In this document: in pieces, positions 8,735 through 17,129 of the stretch
How positions within the stretch are numbered: the first letter of the stretch is position 1
Layout of the letters: every line of letters begins with the position of its first letter
Assembly (NCBI RefSeq): GCF_947495995.1
Contig: NZ_CANMAX010000002.1
Location: forward strand, 558,001 to 622,000
Origin: an uncultured Tenacibaculum sp.
Lineage (GTDB): Bacteria; Bacteroidota; Bacteroidia; Flavobacteriales; Flavobacteriaceae
DNA length: 64,000 nucleotides
Reading direction: 5' to 3'
The notes under the pieces: model-generated
Databases searched by the model: none
What the model was told of the DNA's origin: nothing
Seen by the model: the letters and a program-made list of their open reading frames with translations, nothing else
Position numbers and translations under genes: made by a program

Positions 8735-9388
8735 TTACTTCATCATCTTTTCTTTAAATAAAAATTTACCGAAATCAATTACGCTTTTAACAGGAGCGAT
8801 ATTTAAAACATCGAAACTTGCATTAACCGATTTCTCTATAAATACATCTGTTTTCTCAAAAGAAGACGATGTATCATTTAACCAAAACTGCATAGTCATT
8901 ATTAATTGTATCCATGCACTTTCATTAATTGCTTTGTCTTGGAACTTCTCTAAACGCTCTTGTTTTAACTCTAGTTTTTCGATATTAAGTGTATCAATAA
9001 ACTTTTTAAAATGAGTTCTTAAACCACTTAAAATGCTTAGTGTTTTTAATTTGTTTCCTTGTCCAGATAAAGCATAAACCACATAACTTCTATTAGCAGT
9101 TAAGTTTTCGAAAAAAGTGAAGTAAAAACTTAACAATTGATTTCTTGCATCAAAACTTTCAAACTCTTCGCTCTTGTGTAATAATGCCAGTGTATTTTCA
9201 AAGAAAACTGTGAATATTGATTTTTTAATTGCTTCGAATGAAGCAAAACTGTTGTAAAATAACTGCTCTTCGAAATTATTCTCTTTTGCAAACTTGTATA
9301 CAGATTTAGGATCTTCATTATGTTCTAACACATAATCCATATACATTGAAATAATGTCAAACTGTGTAATATTTTTCTTTTTAGCCAT
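8735..9388 (-). CDS. TetR-like regulator, first gene of the photolyase operon
   Basis: The 217-residue protein has a divergent TetR N-terminal helix-turn-helix (about residues 10-55, with YKFAKENNFEEQLFYNSFASFEAIKKS) and an all-helical ligand domain. I start at ATG 9388 rather than 9415 because a -7 box (minus TATCTTTG, 9418-9425) would place the transcript start after 9415. The gene leads a chain of at least seven tightly spaced genes ending with the photolyases, so it probably controls the operon and itself; this is inference. A second TetR gene is divergent to it. Confidence 0.8.
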   Translation of the reverse strand: MAKKKNITQFDIISMYMDYVLEHNEDPKSVYKFAKENNFEEQLFYNSFASFEAIKKSIFTVFFENTLALLHKSEEFESFDARNQLLSFYFTFFENLTANRSYVVYALSGQGNKLKTLSILSGLRTHFKKFIDTLNIEKLELKQERLEKFQDKAINESAWIQLIMTMQFWLNDTSSSFEKTDVFIEKSVNASFDVLNIAPVKSVIDFGKFLFKEKMMK

Positions 9389-9417
9389 GAAATTGTACGA
9401 TTGAAATTTTACCATTT

Positions 9418-9425
9418 CAAAGATA
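9418..9425 (-). promoter_or_regulatory. Promoter -7 box of the photolyase operon
   Basis: Reading the minus strand, TATCTTTG matches the Bacteroidetes -7 consensus TAnnTTTG. It lies 30 bp upstream of the chosen TetR-like start. No clear -33 TTG is seen. Confidence 0.5.
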
Positions 9426-9487
9426 CTTATATTTTGTTTAACTTAAAAATAAAAAAATTAAACAATAATGTTTTTTTAACTTTATTT

Positions 9488-9510
9488 TAATAGTAATACT
9501 ATTATATTTG
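9488..9510 (+). promoter_or_regulatory. Palindromic operator overlapping the promoter of the TetR-exporter operon
   Basis: Inverted arms TAATAGT (9488-9494) and ACTATTA (9498-9504) with a 3-bp centre run into a perfect -7 box TATATTTG (9503-9510). The ATG of the TetR gene follows 19 bp later. Overlap of a palindrome with the -7 box is the usual geometry for autorepression by the TetR protein encoded next. Confidence 0.6.
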
Positions 9511-9528
9511 CATTCAAAACAATTAAAA

Positions 9529-10209
9529 ATGGATAAATTACTTTCAAACATTAAGATTGAGGTGCCTGAAGGGATTTATTTGAAGAATCCAGAATCCTCT
9601 GAATTAGGTAAAAAAATAGTTCAAAACAGCATCATCTTAATTGATGAAATTGGTTTTGAAAGCTTTAATTTTAAAAAATTAGGATCGTTAATTGGTTCTA
9701 ACGAAAGCTCTATATACAGATATTTCGAAAGCAAACACAAACTATTAATATACTTAAGTTCTTGGTATTGGAGATGGCTAGAATACCAATTAGTAATTGA
9801 AACCTTTAGTATTAAAGATAGCAAAGAAAAACTGGAAAAAGCTGTTGAAATTGTTACGAGAACAACTAAAGAAGATCAAAACTTCTCTCATATTAACGAA
9901 GTACTACTTAATAAAATTATTATCAACGAAAACTCTAAATCTTATTTAACTAAAAGTGTTGATTCAGAAAACAAACAAGGTTATTTCTTACCCTACAAAA
10001 GAGTAGTAAGAAGATTAGCCGACATTATTTCTGAATATAACAGCGGATATGAATTTCCATTAAGCTTAGCTAGTTCTGTTGCTGAAGGCGCATTACATCA
10101 GCAGTTTATGACACAACATTTTACAACTATTACTAACTGTAACGACATACTTACACCAACTAAATTTTACACGCACTTAGTAATAAAAACATTGACTAAT
10201 GACAACTAA
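9529..10209 (+). CDS. TetR/AcrR family regulator of an exporter operon
   Basis: The protein is 226 residues. The N-terminal helix-turn-helix spans about residues 22-75 (GKKIVQNSIILIDEIGFESF, then IGSNESSIYRYFESKHKLLIYL, a textbook TetR recognition region). The C-terminal part is helical and would bind an inducer. It is the first gene of TetR-ABC-HlyD-TolC; its last 11 bp overlap the ABC gene. The likely role is repression of this export system until a substrate appears. ATG 9529 is chosen because it follows the -7 box at 9503-9510; the longer frame would need a TTG start inside the promoter. Confidence 0.9.
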   Translation: MDKLLSNIKIEVPEGIYLKNPESSELGKKIVQNSIILIDEIGFESFNFKKLGSLIGSNESSIYRYFESKHKLLIYLSSWYWRWLEYQLVIETFSIKDSKEKLEKAVEIVTRTTKEDQNFSHINEVLLNKIIINENSKSYLTKSVDSENKQGYFLPYKRVVRRLADIISEYNSGYEFPLSLASSVAEGALHQQFMTQHFTTITNCNDILTPTKFYTHLVIKTLTNDN

Positions 10210-11851
10210 ATCTTTAACACCTTGGAGACGTTTCCTTGGTTTAGTAAAACTAGAGCGTAAAGATATTTTTCAAATTTCTTACTACGCCATATTCGAAGGA
10301 CTCGTATCCTTATCTCTTCCTTTAGGAATTCAAGCTATCATTAACTTAATTCAAGGAGCACAAGTTTCTGCTTCATGGGTTGTTCTTGTAGTTTTGGTTA
10401 CTATGGGAGTAGTTTTTTCTGGAGTTTTGAAATTAATGCAGTTACGTATTATTGAAACTATTCAACAACGAATTTTCACCAGAGCTTCTTTTGAGTTGAG
10501 TTATCGCTTTCCTAAAATTAAAATGAAGGAATTACGAAACTATTATTTACCAGAATTAGCAAATAGATTCTTCGATACACTTACAATACAAAAAGGATTA
10601 TCTAAAATATTAATAGACGTACCATCTGCATTTTTACAGATTATGTTTGCGTTACTATTGTTATCATTTTATCATCCATTTTTTATCATATTCGGACTGT
10701 TATTATTAATCCTTATTTATATACTATTTAAACTAACAGCGCAACGAGGTATAGAAACAAGTTTAGATGAATCTAAAAACAAATATAAGGTTGTACACTG
10801 GCTTCAAGAAGTTGCTAGATCTGTAGTAAGTTTTAAGCTTTCAGGAAAGACCAGTTTAGCTTTAGATAAAAACGATGCTTTAGTAAATAAATATCTTAAC
10901 TCTAGAGAAAGTCACTTTAAAATTTTAGTGATCCAATTCATTTTAATGATCAACTTTAAAGTTTTAGTTACTGCTGGATTACTTTTAATTGGTGGATTCT
11001 TAGTATTAAACCAGAAAATGAATATTGGACAGTTCGTTGCTGCTGAAATCATTGTATTATTAGTAATCAGTTCTGTAGAAAAATTAATACTTGGATTAGA
11101 ATCTTTCTACGATGTATTAACTTCAATAGAAAAATTAGGTCAAGTAGTAGATAAACCAATTGAAAGTCAGAATGGAGAAATTGTAGAGGGAGATCTTACA
11201 ATTGAATTACAAAATGCTTCATATCAAGTAGCTAATAAAACTACACCTATTTTAAATGATATTTCTTTTACCATAAATAAGCAGGATCGTGTACTTGTTC
11301 AAGGTGAAAGTGGTTCAGGAAAATCAAGCTTATTACAATTAATTGCGGGAGTTATAGAACCTACTTCTGGTTATTTATATGTTAATAATCTTTCTATACA
11401 AGGATTACATATTAATAACTACAGATCGCTTTTAGGGTTATCTCTTTCTGAAGAAACACCTTTTGAAGGTACAATTCGAGAAAACATAACTTTTGGTAAC
11501 ACGAATATAACGGATAAAGAAATTCATGAAGTTTTAAATGTTGTTGGGCTTACTGAATTTGTAAAACAACAACCTAAAGGTTTAAACACGATTATAAAGC
11601 CAGAAGGAAAACAAGTCGCGTTTACGATAGCTAAAAAGATTATTCTTGCTAGAGCTATTACTATAAAACCTAAACTGTTAATCTTAGAAGATCCGTTAGA
11701 TCAATGTCAAATTGAGGAAACTAAAGGAATTATCAATTTCTTGGCTTCACCAGAAAGACCTTGGAGTTTAATTGTAGTAAGTAGTAATGCTTGCTGGAAA
11801 GATAAATGTAACAAACACATTATTTTAGAAAAGGGTCAAATAAAAAAATAA
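10199..11851 (+). CDS. ABC transporter permease-ATPase with degenerate nucleotide-binding domain
   Basis: Residues 1 to about 310 hold the six-helix exporter domain, and the ATPase domain follows. Walker A is intact (GESGSGKSS, about 369-377). The other elements are altered: the signature LSGGQ is PEGKQ, Walker B reads LLILEDPLD (Asp and Glu swapped against ILDEP), and the switch His is replaced by SSN in LIVVSSNACW. It is followed by HlyD and TolC homologues, so it belongs to a tripartite type I-like export system. ATP turnover may be weak or of a variant type. No peptidase domain is present. Confidence 0.9.
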   Translation: MTTKSLTPWRRFLGLVKLERKDIFQISYYAIFEGLVSLSLPLGIQAIINLIQGAQVSASWVVLVVLVTMGVVFSGVLKLMQLRIIETIQQRIFTRASFELSYRFPKIKMKELRNYYLPELANRFFDTLTIQKGLSKILIDVPSAFLQIMFALLLLSFYHPFFIIFGLLLLILIYILFKLTAQRGIETSLDESKNKYKVVHWLQEVARSVVSFKLSGKTSLALDKNDALVNKYLNSRESHFKILVIQFILMINFKVLVTAGLLLIGGFLVLNQKMNIGQFVAAEIIVLLVISSVEKLILGLESFYDVLTSIEKLGQVVDKPIESQNGEIVEGDLTIELQNASYQVANKTTPILNDISFTINKQDRVLVQGESGSGKSSLLQLIAGVIEPTSGYLYVNNLSIQGLHINNYRSLLGLSLSEETPFEGTIRENITFGNTNITDKEIHEVLNVVGLTEFVKQQPKGLNTIIKPEGKQVAFTIAKKIILARAITIKPKLLILEDPLDQCQIEETKGIINFLASPERPWSLIVVSSNACWKDKCNKHIILEKGQIKK

Positions 11852-11855
11852 AAAA

Positions 11856-13220
11856 ATGCTTAATATTTCTAATAATAAAATAACAAATGTCGATTTGACT
11901 AGGTTTAAATCGGGAAAAGAGATTTTCACTAAAGAGTACCATAAGCGTTTTAAGCAGTTTCTCTTAGTATTTTCATTTATCATTTTAATCATTTTGTTTT
12001 TGCCATGGACACAGAATATTTCTAGTAAAGGAAATGTAACAACATTACGTCCGAATCAAAGACCACAAACATTGCAATCTCAAATTCCGGGGAGAATTGA
12101 GCAATGGTATGTTCAGGAAGGAGATTTTGTAAAACAAGGAGATACAATTTTAAGAATTTCAGAAGTAAAAAGTGAATACTTTGATAATCAACTTGCAAGA
12201 CGTACACAGGATCAGCTGGACATTAAAACACAATCTATTGATGCTTATAGAAATAAAGTAGTCGCTTTAGAAAATCAGATTAAAGCTTTACAAAGTGAAC
12301 GAGTTTTAAAGTTAGAACAAGCTAGAAATAAACTGACTCAAGCTCACTTAAAAGTAAAAAGTGACAGTATTGATTTACAAGCTGTAAATACTAAAAAGGA
12401 TATTGCTGAAATACAATTGAATCGTGTTATCAATCTTCAAAAAGAAGGATTAAAAGCTGTAAAAGATGTAGAAGAAAAACGAGCAAAGTTTCAAGAAGCA
12501 AATGCAAAATTAATTTCACAAGAAAACAAGTATTTAACTTCTCAAAACAATGTAATTAATGCCAAACTAGCGATTTCAACATTAAACGCAACTTATCAAG
12601 ACAAGTTGTCAAAGGCTAGAAGTAGCTTATTTACTGCTAAATCTGCAACTTTAGATACAGAAGTACAAGTTTCTAAGTTAGAAACAAGTGTTGCAAACTA
12701 TACTAAACGAAGCAGTTTACTTTATATCACTGCTCCGCAAGATGGTTTTATCAATAAAGCAATAAAATCAGGAATCGGAGAAACATTTAAAGAAGGCGAA
12801 CAATTAGTTGGTATTATGCCAGCAAACTATGAATTAGCTGTAGAAATGTATGTAAGACCTATAGATTTACCTTTAGTACACATTGGTGAAGATGTTCGTG
12901 TACAATTCGATGGTTGGCCTGCAATTGTATTTAGTGGATGGCCTAACGTTTCTTACGGTACTTATGGTGCTAAAGTTGTAGCTATTGAAAACTTTATTAG
13001 TGATAATGGCATGTATCGTGTTTTGTTAGCTCCTAACAAAGATGCTGAACCTTGGCCAACAGCAATACGTGTTGGTTCGGGTGCAAAAACTATAGCACTT
13101 TTAGACAATGTACCTATTTGGTTTGAATTATGGAGACAGTTAAACAGCTTCCCTCCTAACTTTTACCAACCACAAGATTCAAAAAAGGTGGAAAAGAGTA
13201 AATTAAAAAAGTTAAAATAA
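11856..13220 (+). CDS. HlyD family periplasmic adaptor protein
   Basis: The 454-residue protein has one N-terminal membrane helix (about 34-52, FLLVFSFIILIILFLPW), a split lipoyl-like half (GRIEQWYVQEGDFVKQGDTIL), a long coiled-coil region of about 200 residues rich in Ala, Lys and Gln, and a beta-barrel part (YITAPQDGFINKAIKSGIGE). It should bridge the ABC protein in the inner membrane and the TolC homologue. The gene follows the ABC gene by 4 bp and precedes the TolC gene by 5 bp. Confidence 0.92.
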   Translation: MLNISNNKITNVDLTRFKSGKEIFTKEYHKRFKQFLLVFSFIILIILFLPWTQNISSKGNVTTLRPNQRPQTLQSQIPGRIEQWYVQEGDFVKQGDTILRISEVKSEYFDNQLARRTQDQLDIKTQSIDAYRNKVVALENQIKALQSERVLKLEQARNKLTQAHLKVKSDSIDLQAVNTKKDIAEIQLNRVINLQKEGLKAVKDVEEKRAKFQEANAKLISQENKYLTSQNNVINAKLAISTLNATYQDKLSKARSSLFTAKSATLDTEVQVSKLETSVANYTKRSSLLYITAPQDGFINKAIKSGIGETFKEGEQLVGIMPANYELAVEMYVRPIDLPLVHIGEDVRVQFDGWPAIVFSGWPNVSYGTYGAKVVAIENFISDNGMYRVLLAPNKDAEPWPTAIRVGSGAKTIALLDNVPIWFELWRQLNSFPPNFYQPQDSKKVEKSKLKKLK

Positions 13221-13225
13221 TAGAA

Positions 13226-14641
13226 ATGAAGAAACTATTCTTATTTTTCTCTATATTACTTTCTGTTAATCTATCTGGTCAGAATAATGTTTTATCATTG
13301 TCTGAATACATAGGATACGTGAAAGAATTTCACCCTATTGTAAAACAAGCCAGATTAGTTAGCACAGAAGGTGAAATAAAGCTCTTAAAAGCCCGTGGTG
13401 CTTTTGATCCAAAAATATCTGTTGATTATGATCGTAAAAAATTTAAAAAGACAGAATATTATGATAAGCTGAATACCACTTTTAAAATTCCAACTTGGTA
13501 TGGAGTTGAATTTAAAGCGAATTATGAAAAAAATACTGGTATTTTCTTAAATCCAGAAGCAAATGTACCTGACCAAGGTCTTTATGGAGCTGGAATATCA
13601 GTTTCACTTGCTAGAGGTTTATTAATGAATGATAGAATGGCTACACTAAAACAAGCCAAACTATACACAAAACAAGCTAATGCAAAGCAAAGACTTTTAG
13701 TTAATGATATTCTTTACGATGCAATTGTTACTTATTTTGAATGGTTAAAGAATTTTGAAACTCAAAATACTTATGATGATTTTCTAAAAAATGCAACTAA
13801 TAGACTCGAAATTGTAAAAAAGAGTTTTGACGCTGGTGATAAACCTGCCGTTGATACATTAGAAGCTAATATTAATTTTAAAAGTAGACAGTTAGATTTA
13901 GAAAAAGCGAAATTAGTTTACATCAAATCAAAACTTAAACTTGCAAACTTCTTATGGCTAGAAAATAATCTTCCGCTAGAATTAGAAGATAATATTGTGC
14001 CTGATATTAAAACGTTGGATAATGTTGATACTTCATTAAACATAAATAATGATGTTGTATCTATTTTAAATGTAAATAACCATTTAAAAATGAAGTCTTT
14101 AAATTACAAGAAAGAAAGCTTACTTGTAAACAAACGTTTGAAATTCAATAATTTATTACCAAGAATAGATCTAGAATATAATTTCTTGACTCCAAAATTT
14201 AATGAACTTGCCAATTTTGATACAAGTAATTATAAAGGAGGTTTAAACGTTTATATTCCATTGTTTTTAAGAAAGGAACGTGCTGAATTAAAATTAGCCA
14301 AACTTAAACTTCAAGATATTGACTTTGTGATATCTGCAAGTAGAATGGATTTAAACAACAAAATGAGAACCATTGATAATGAAATTGCTTCTACTAATAG
14401 ACAAAGTAAAATCTTGACTAATTTAGTTGTTGACTATCAAAAATTAGTAAAAGCCGAAGAACGAATGTTTATTTTAGGTGAAGGTTCTTTGTTTAGAATA
14501 AACTATAGAGAAGTAAAATTGATTGAAACTCGTTTAAAACTTATTGATACAAAGAATAAGTTTTTAAAATCGAAAGCTTCATTATATCAGATGATTAATA
14601 ATCAAGATCAAAGTGACGAAAAAAATAAAACCATCCAATAA
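13226..14641 (+). CDS. TolC family outer membrane efflux protein
   Basis: A signal peptide (KKLFLFFSILLSVNLSGQ) is followed by two repeats of the outer-membrane efflux domain with long helices (ARLVSTEGEIKLLKARGAFD; later RLEIVKKSFDAGDKPAVDTLEA and KKESLLVNKRLKFNNLLPRI). It should form the trimeric outer-membrane channel of the exporter. It is the last gene of the operon; its stop codon is part of the terminator hairpin. Confidence 0.92.
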   Translation: MKKLFLFFSILLSVNLSGQNNVLSLSEYIGYVKEFHPIVKQARLVSTEGEIKLLKARGAFDPKISVDYDRKKFKKTEYYDKLNTTFKIPTWYGVEFKANYEKNTGIFLNPEANVPDQGLYGAGISVSLARGLLMNDRMATLKQAKLYTKQANAKQRLLVNDILYDAIVTYFEWLKNFETQNTYDDFLKNATNRLEIVKKSFDAGDKPAVDTLEANINFKSRQLDLEKAKLVYIKSKLKLANFLWLENNLPLELEDNIVPDIKTLDNVDTSLNINNDVVSILNVNNHLKMKSLNYKKESLLVNKRLKFNNLLPRIDLEYNFLTPKFNELANFDTSNYKGGLNVYIPLFLRKERAELKLAKLKLQDIDFVISASRMDLNNKMRTIDNEIASTNRQSKILTNLVVDYQKLVKAEERMFILGEGSLFRINYREVKLIETRLKLIDTKNKFLKSKASLYQMINNQDQSDEKNKTIQ

Positions 14642-14660
14642 TTGGATGGTTTTATTTTTT
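14620..14660. terminator. Strong bidirectional terminator between convergent genes
   Basis: A perfect 20-bp inverted repeat (14620-14639 against 14641-14660) with CCATCCAAT at its core has A/T tracts on both flanks. It contains the TolC stop codon and lies 22 bp from the stop of the convergent TonB-like gene. Confidence 0.9.
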
Positions 14661-14682
14661 CTCTATTATGATTATAATTTTA

Positions 14683-15759
14683 CTATTCGTCTAATTTATA
14701 ACTTATCGGGAAAGAATACTTAGTATTTACCTTCTTACCATCTTTGATTGCAGCTTTGAATTCTGGTAATTTTTCAACTAGATTTTTAGCTGACATTTCT
14801 AAAACTTTTCCATCTGATGGTCCAATAGCTGTTACATTTACAACTTCTCCTTCTTTATTAATTACGAAGCTAATGTTAACTTTTCCTTGAATATTATTTC
14901 TTACAGCTTGTTCTGGATAAGCAAAATGATCTTGTATATGTTGTACTAATCTCTTGTTAAAACAATCTAAAGTAGCGCTTTCACATGATTTGAATTTTGG
15001 TATTTCTTGTACGTCTGCGAATTGATAAATTTCTTCCTTAGCAATAACTCTCTTTGTAGTTTTCTTTATGTTTGAAGGTCTAACTCCAGGAATTCTAAAA
15101 GTAATTGGCACACCATATTTTACGATAACTTCTTTACCTGCATGCTTTCCAGGAACAAATTTTGGTAATTTTTTGATAATTCTTTCTGCTTCTTTACCTA
15201 ACTCTTCTCCTTTGTATGGCGATACGATATTCATTTTACCAACACTACCATCTTTTTGGATTGTAAATTGTACTAATACTCTACCTTGAATACCTCTGTC
15301 ATAAGAGTTTTCTGGATATTTTATGTGTTTTTGTATATGCTTAGATATATATTGTTTGAAACATTTTTCTTGCTTGTAGATTGGTGCACTTTCACACTCT
15401 TTGAATAAAGGAATTTCATCTACATAATTGAAAGGAATGATTTTCAATCCTCCTGCGTTGTTGAAGTTTATTGTATTTATAATGTCTGCCTTTTTCTTGA
15501 TATTGGCTAACTTATGTGTATAATCATTAGTCATTACACCAGATGCAGCATCTCTTTTACGTACTACTCTTCTTCTCGATGAAACTTGTACAGAAACTTT
15601 TTTAGTTTTCTTATCATCTGAATCTTTAATAGAACACTTGGTTATACTGTTTAAATCTAATGCTGGTTCGTCGTTAGGATTATCACATGTTTTGTTTGAT
15701 TGCGAAAAACTTTGGCTTGCAAAAGCTATTGCAAGCATGAAAAAAAACTTACTCTTCAT
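14683..15759 (-). CDS. Secreted protein with two TonB C-terminal domains
   Basis: A signal peptide (FFFMLAIAFASQSFSQ) precedes a low-complexity basic stretch and two TonB_C repeats of about 110 residues (about 113-222 and 242-358). Each begins with a Cys-containing IPxFKxCESA segment and contains KYPENSYDRGIQGRVLVQF or AYPEQAVRNNIQGKVNISF. TonB proteins pass proton-motive force to outer-membrane receptors, but this one has a cleavable signal instead of a membrane anchor and no ExbBD neighbour. A periplasmic binding role is more likely than energy transduction. Confidence 0.85.
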   Translation of the reverse strand: MKSKFFFMLAIAFASQSFSQSNKTCDNPNDEPALDLNSITKCSIKDSDDKKTKKVSVQVSSRRRVVRKRDAASGVMTNDYTHKLANIKKKADIINTINFNNAGGLKIIPFNYVDEIPLFKECESAPIYKQEKCFKQYISKHIQKHIKYPENSYDRGIQGRVLVQFTIQKDGSVGKMNIVSPYKGEELGKEAERIIKKLPKFVPGKHAGKEVIVKYGVPITFRIPGVRPSNIKKTTKRVIAKEEIYQFADVQEIPKFKSCESATLDCFNKRLVQHIQDHFAYPEQAVRNNIQGKVNISFVINKEGEVVNVTAIGPSDGKVLEMSAKNLVEKLPEFKAAIKDGKKVNTKYSFPISYKLDE

Positions 15760-15942
15760 AATAGAGGGATTGAAAATTACATGTATCTAATTTAGGAAAC
15801 TTATACTATATCAATACTTTACAATACTTTTTTAACACTTAAGTTTCGATAAAATGCAATAAAGCATCGACGAACTGTAATTGTCATATTGTAAATAAAA
15901 ATACCTGTAAATTAAATTATAACCAACAATAAACCATAATAA

Positions 15943-16458
15943 CTAATTAATCATCAGTTTTTGACCAATAACAATATTGTTGCCGTAAATTTTATTATTA
16001 ATTTTTAGAGAAGATATTGAAGTATTGTATTTTTTAGCTATGCTATATAGCGTTTCGCCTGATTGTACAATATGAATAACTAAGTTTTTATTCTTTTTAG
16101 GAGATTCTTCATAACCAATAACAACTTCATCTCCGATTTCAATTTCATCAAAATTAACTAAGTTATTTAAGCGATAAAGTCTTGCTAGAGGCATTTTATA
16201 CTTCCTAGCAATTGTACTTAATGTTTCTCCTTTCTGAACTTTATGAGTTATCGTTGGATCATATTCTTTAACTTCTACTGGTTTCTGAGCCTTTTCCTTT
16301 GGAAATTCAGTAGAAATATCACCGGTGATAAGATTCATGTAAGCAACCTTACCTTCTAGTAAAATTTTATCCCAACCTTCTGGTATTTTCTTCTCTTGCG
16401 CAAAAGAAGAAAAAACAAATACAAACGATATTAATAAAATTACTTTTCTCATCATCAT
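15943..16458 (-). CDS. LysM domain exported protein
   Basis: After a signal peptide (VILLISFVFVFSSFAQ) come a short linker and two LysM repeats: HKVQKGETLSTIARKYKMP and VIHIVQSGETLYSIAKKYNT, which bind peptidoglycan. No catalytic domain is present. The start may be any of three consecutive Met codons. It is downstream of the TRIC and helicase genes on the same strand with a 34-bp gap. Confidence 0.88.
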   Translation of the reverse strand: MMMRKVILLISFVFVFSSFAQEKKIPEGWDKILLEGKVAYMNLITGDISTEFPKEKAQKPVEVKEYDPTITHKVQKGETLSTIARKYKMPLARLYRLNNLVNFDEIEIGDEVVIGYEESPKKNKNLVIHIVQSGETLYSIAKKYNTSISSLKINNKIYGNNIVIGQKLMIN

Positions 16459-16492
16459 AAAACTCTAATTAAAAGCAATTTAAAAACTTTAT

Positions 16493-17113
16493 TTAACTTT
16501 TGCTAGAATCATCTTTAATTTTAGGTAACTCTAACTTATATATTACTGAAAGTGTTCTAATGGTAATGATTATAGCTGCTGAAAATATAAAACTGAAATT
16601 TTCATCAACGTTTAACTTTTTCAATAATAAGTATACCAAACCACCAGCCAAACAAGCTGAGGCATAAATTTCTTTCTTAAAAATTAAAGGTACCTCTCTA
16701 GTTAACACATCTCGTATTACGCCGCCAAAAACAGCTGAAACCATTCCCATAATAATAGCAACTACTGAAGGCAAATCATAACTCAATCCTTTTTGTAAAC
16801 CTAATAAGGTAAAGACACTTATTCCAATCGTATCGAATAGAAAGAATGTTTTTCTTAGTGGTTCTATTCTACGTTTAAAAAGAAAAGTAAAAACAACTGC
16901 AACAGCAATTGTTTTTATATAATTTAAATCTCCAATCCAATTTATAGGATGTGCATTTATCAATACATCTCTTAACATTCCACCACCAACAGCAGTTACA
17001 AAAGCTAAAATGATAACACCAAATAAATCAAAATCTTTCTTTGATGCTACCAAAGCTCCACTAATAGCAAATGCAAAGGTTCCTAGAATATCTATGACGT
17101 AAATGACATCCAT
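16493..17113 (-). CDS. Trimeric intracellular cation (TRIC) channel family protein
   Basis: The 206-residue membrane protein has about seven helices in two repeats, each with the UPF0126/TRIC glycine motif: VGGGMLRDVLI and VFGGVIRDVLT. Bacterial TRIC channels conduct K+ and similar cations. The gene is 16 bp from the helicase stop and probably shares its transcript. Confidence 0.9.
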   Translation of the reverse strand: MDVIYVIDILGTFAFAISGALVASKKDFDLFGVIILAFVTAVGGGMLRDVLINAHPINWIGDLNYIKTIAVAVVFTFLFKRRIEPLRKTFFLFDTIGISVFTLLGLQKGLSYDLPSVVAIIMGMVSAVFGGVIRDVLTREVPLIFKKEIYASACLAGGLVYLLLKKLNVDENFSFIFSAAIIITIRTLSVIYKLELPKIKDDSSKS

Positions 17114-17129
17114 AATTTAAAACAAAGAC

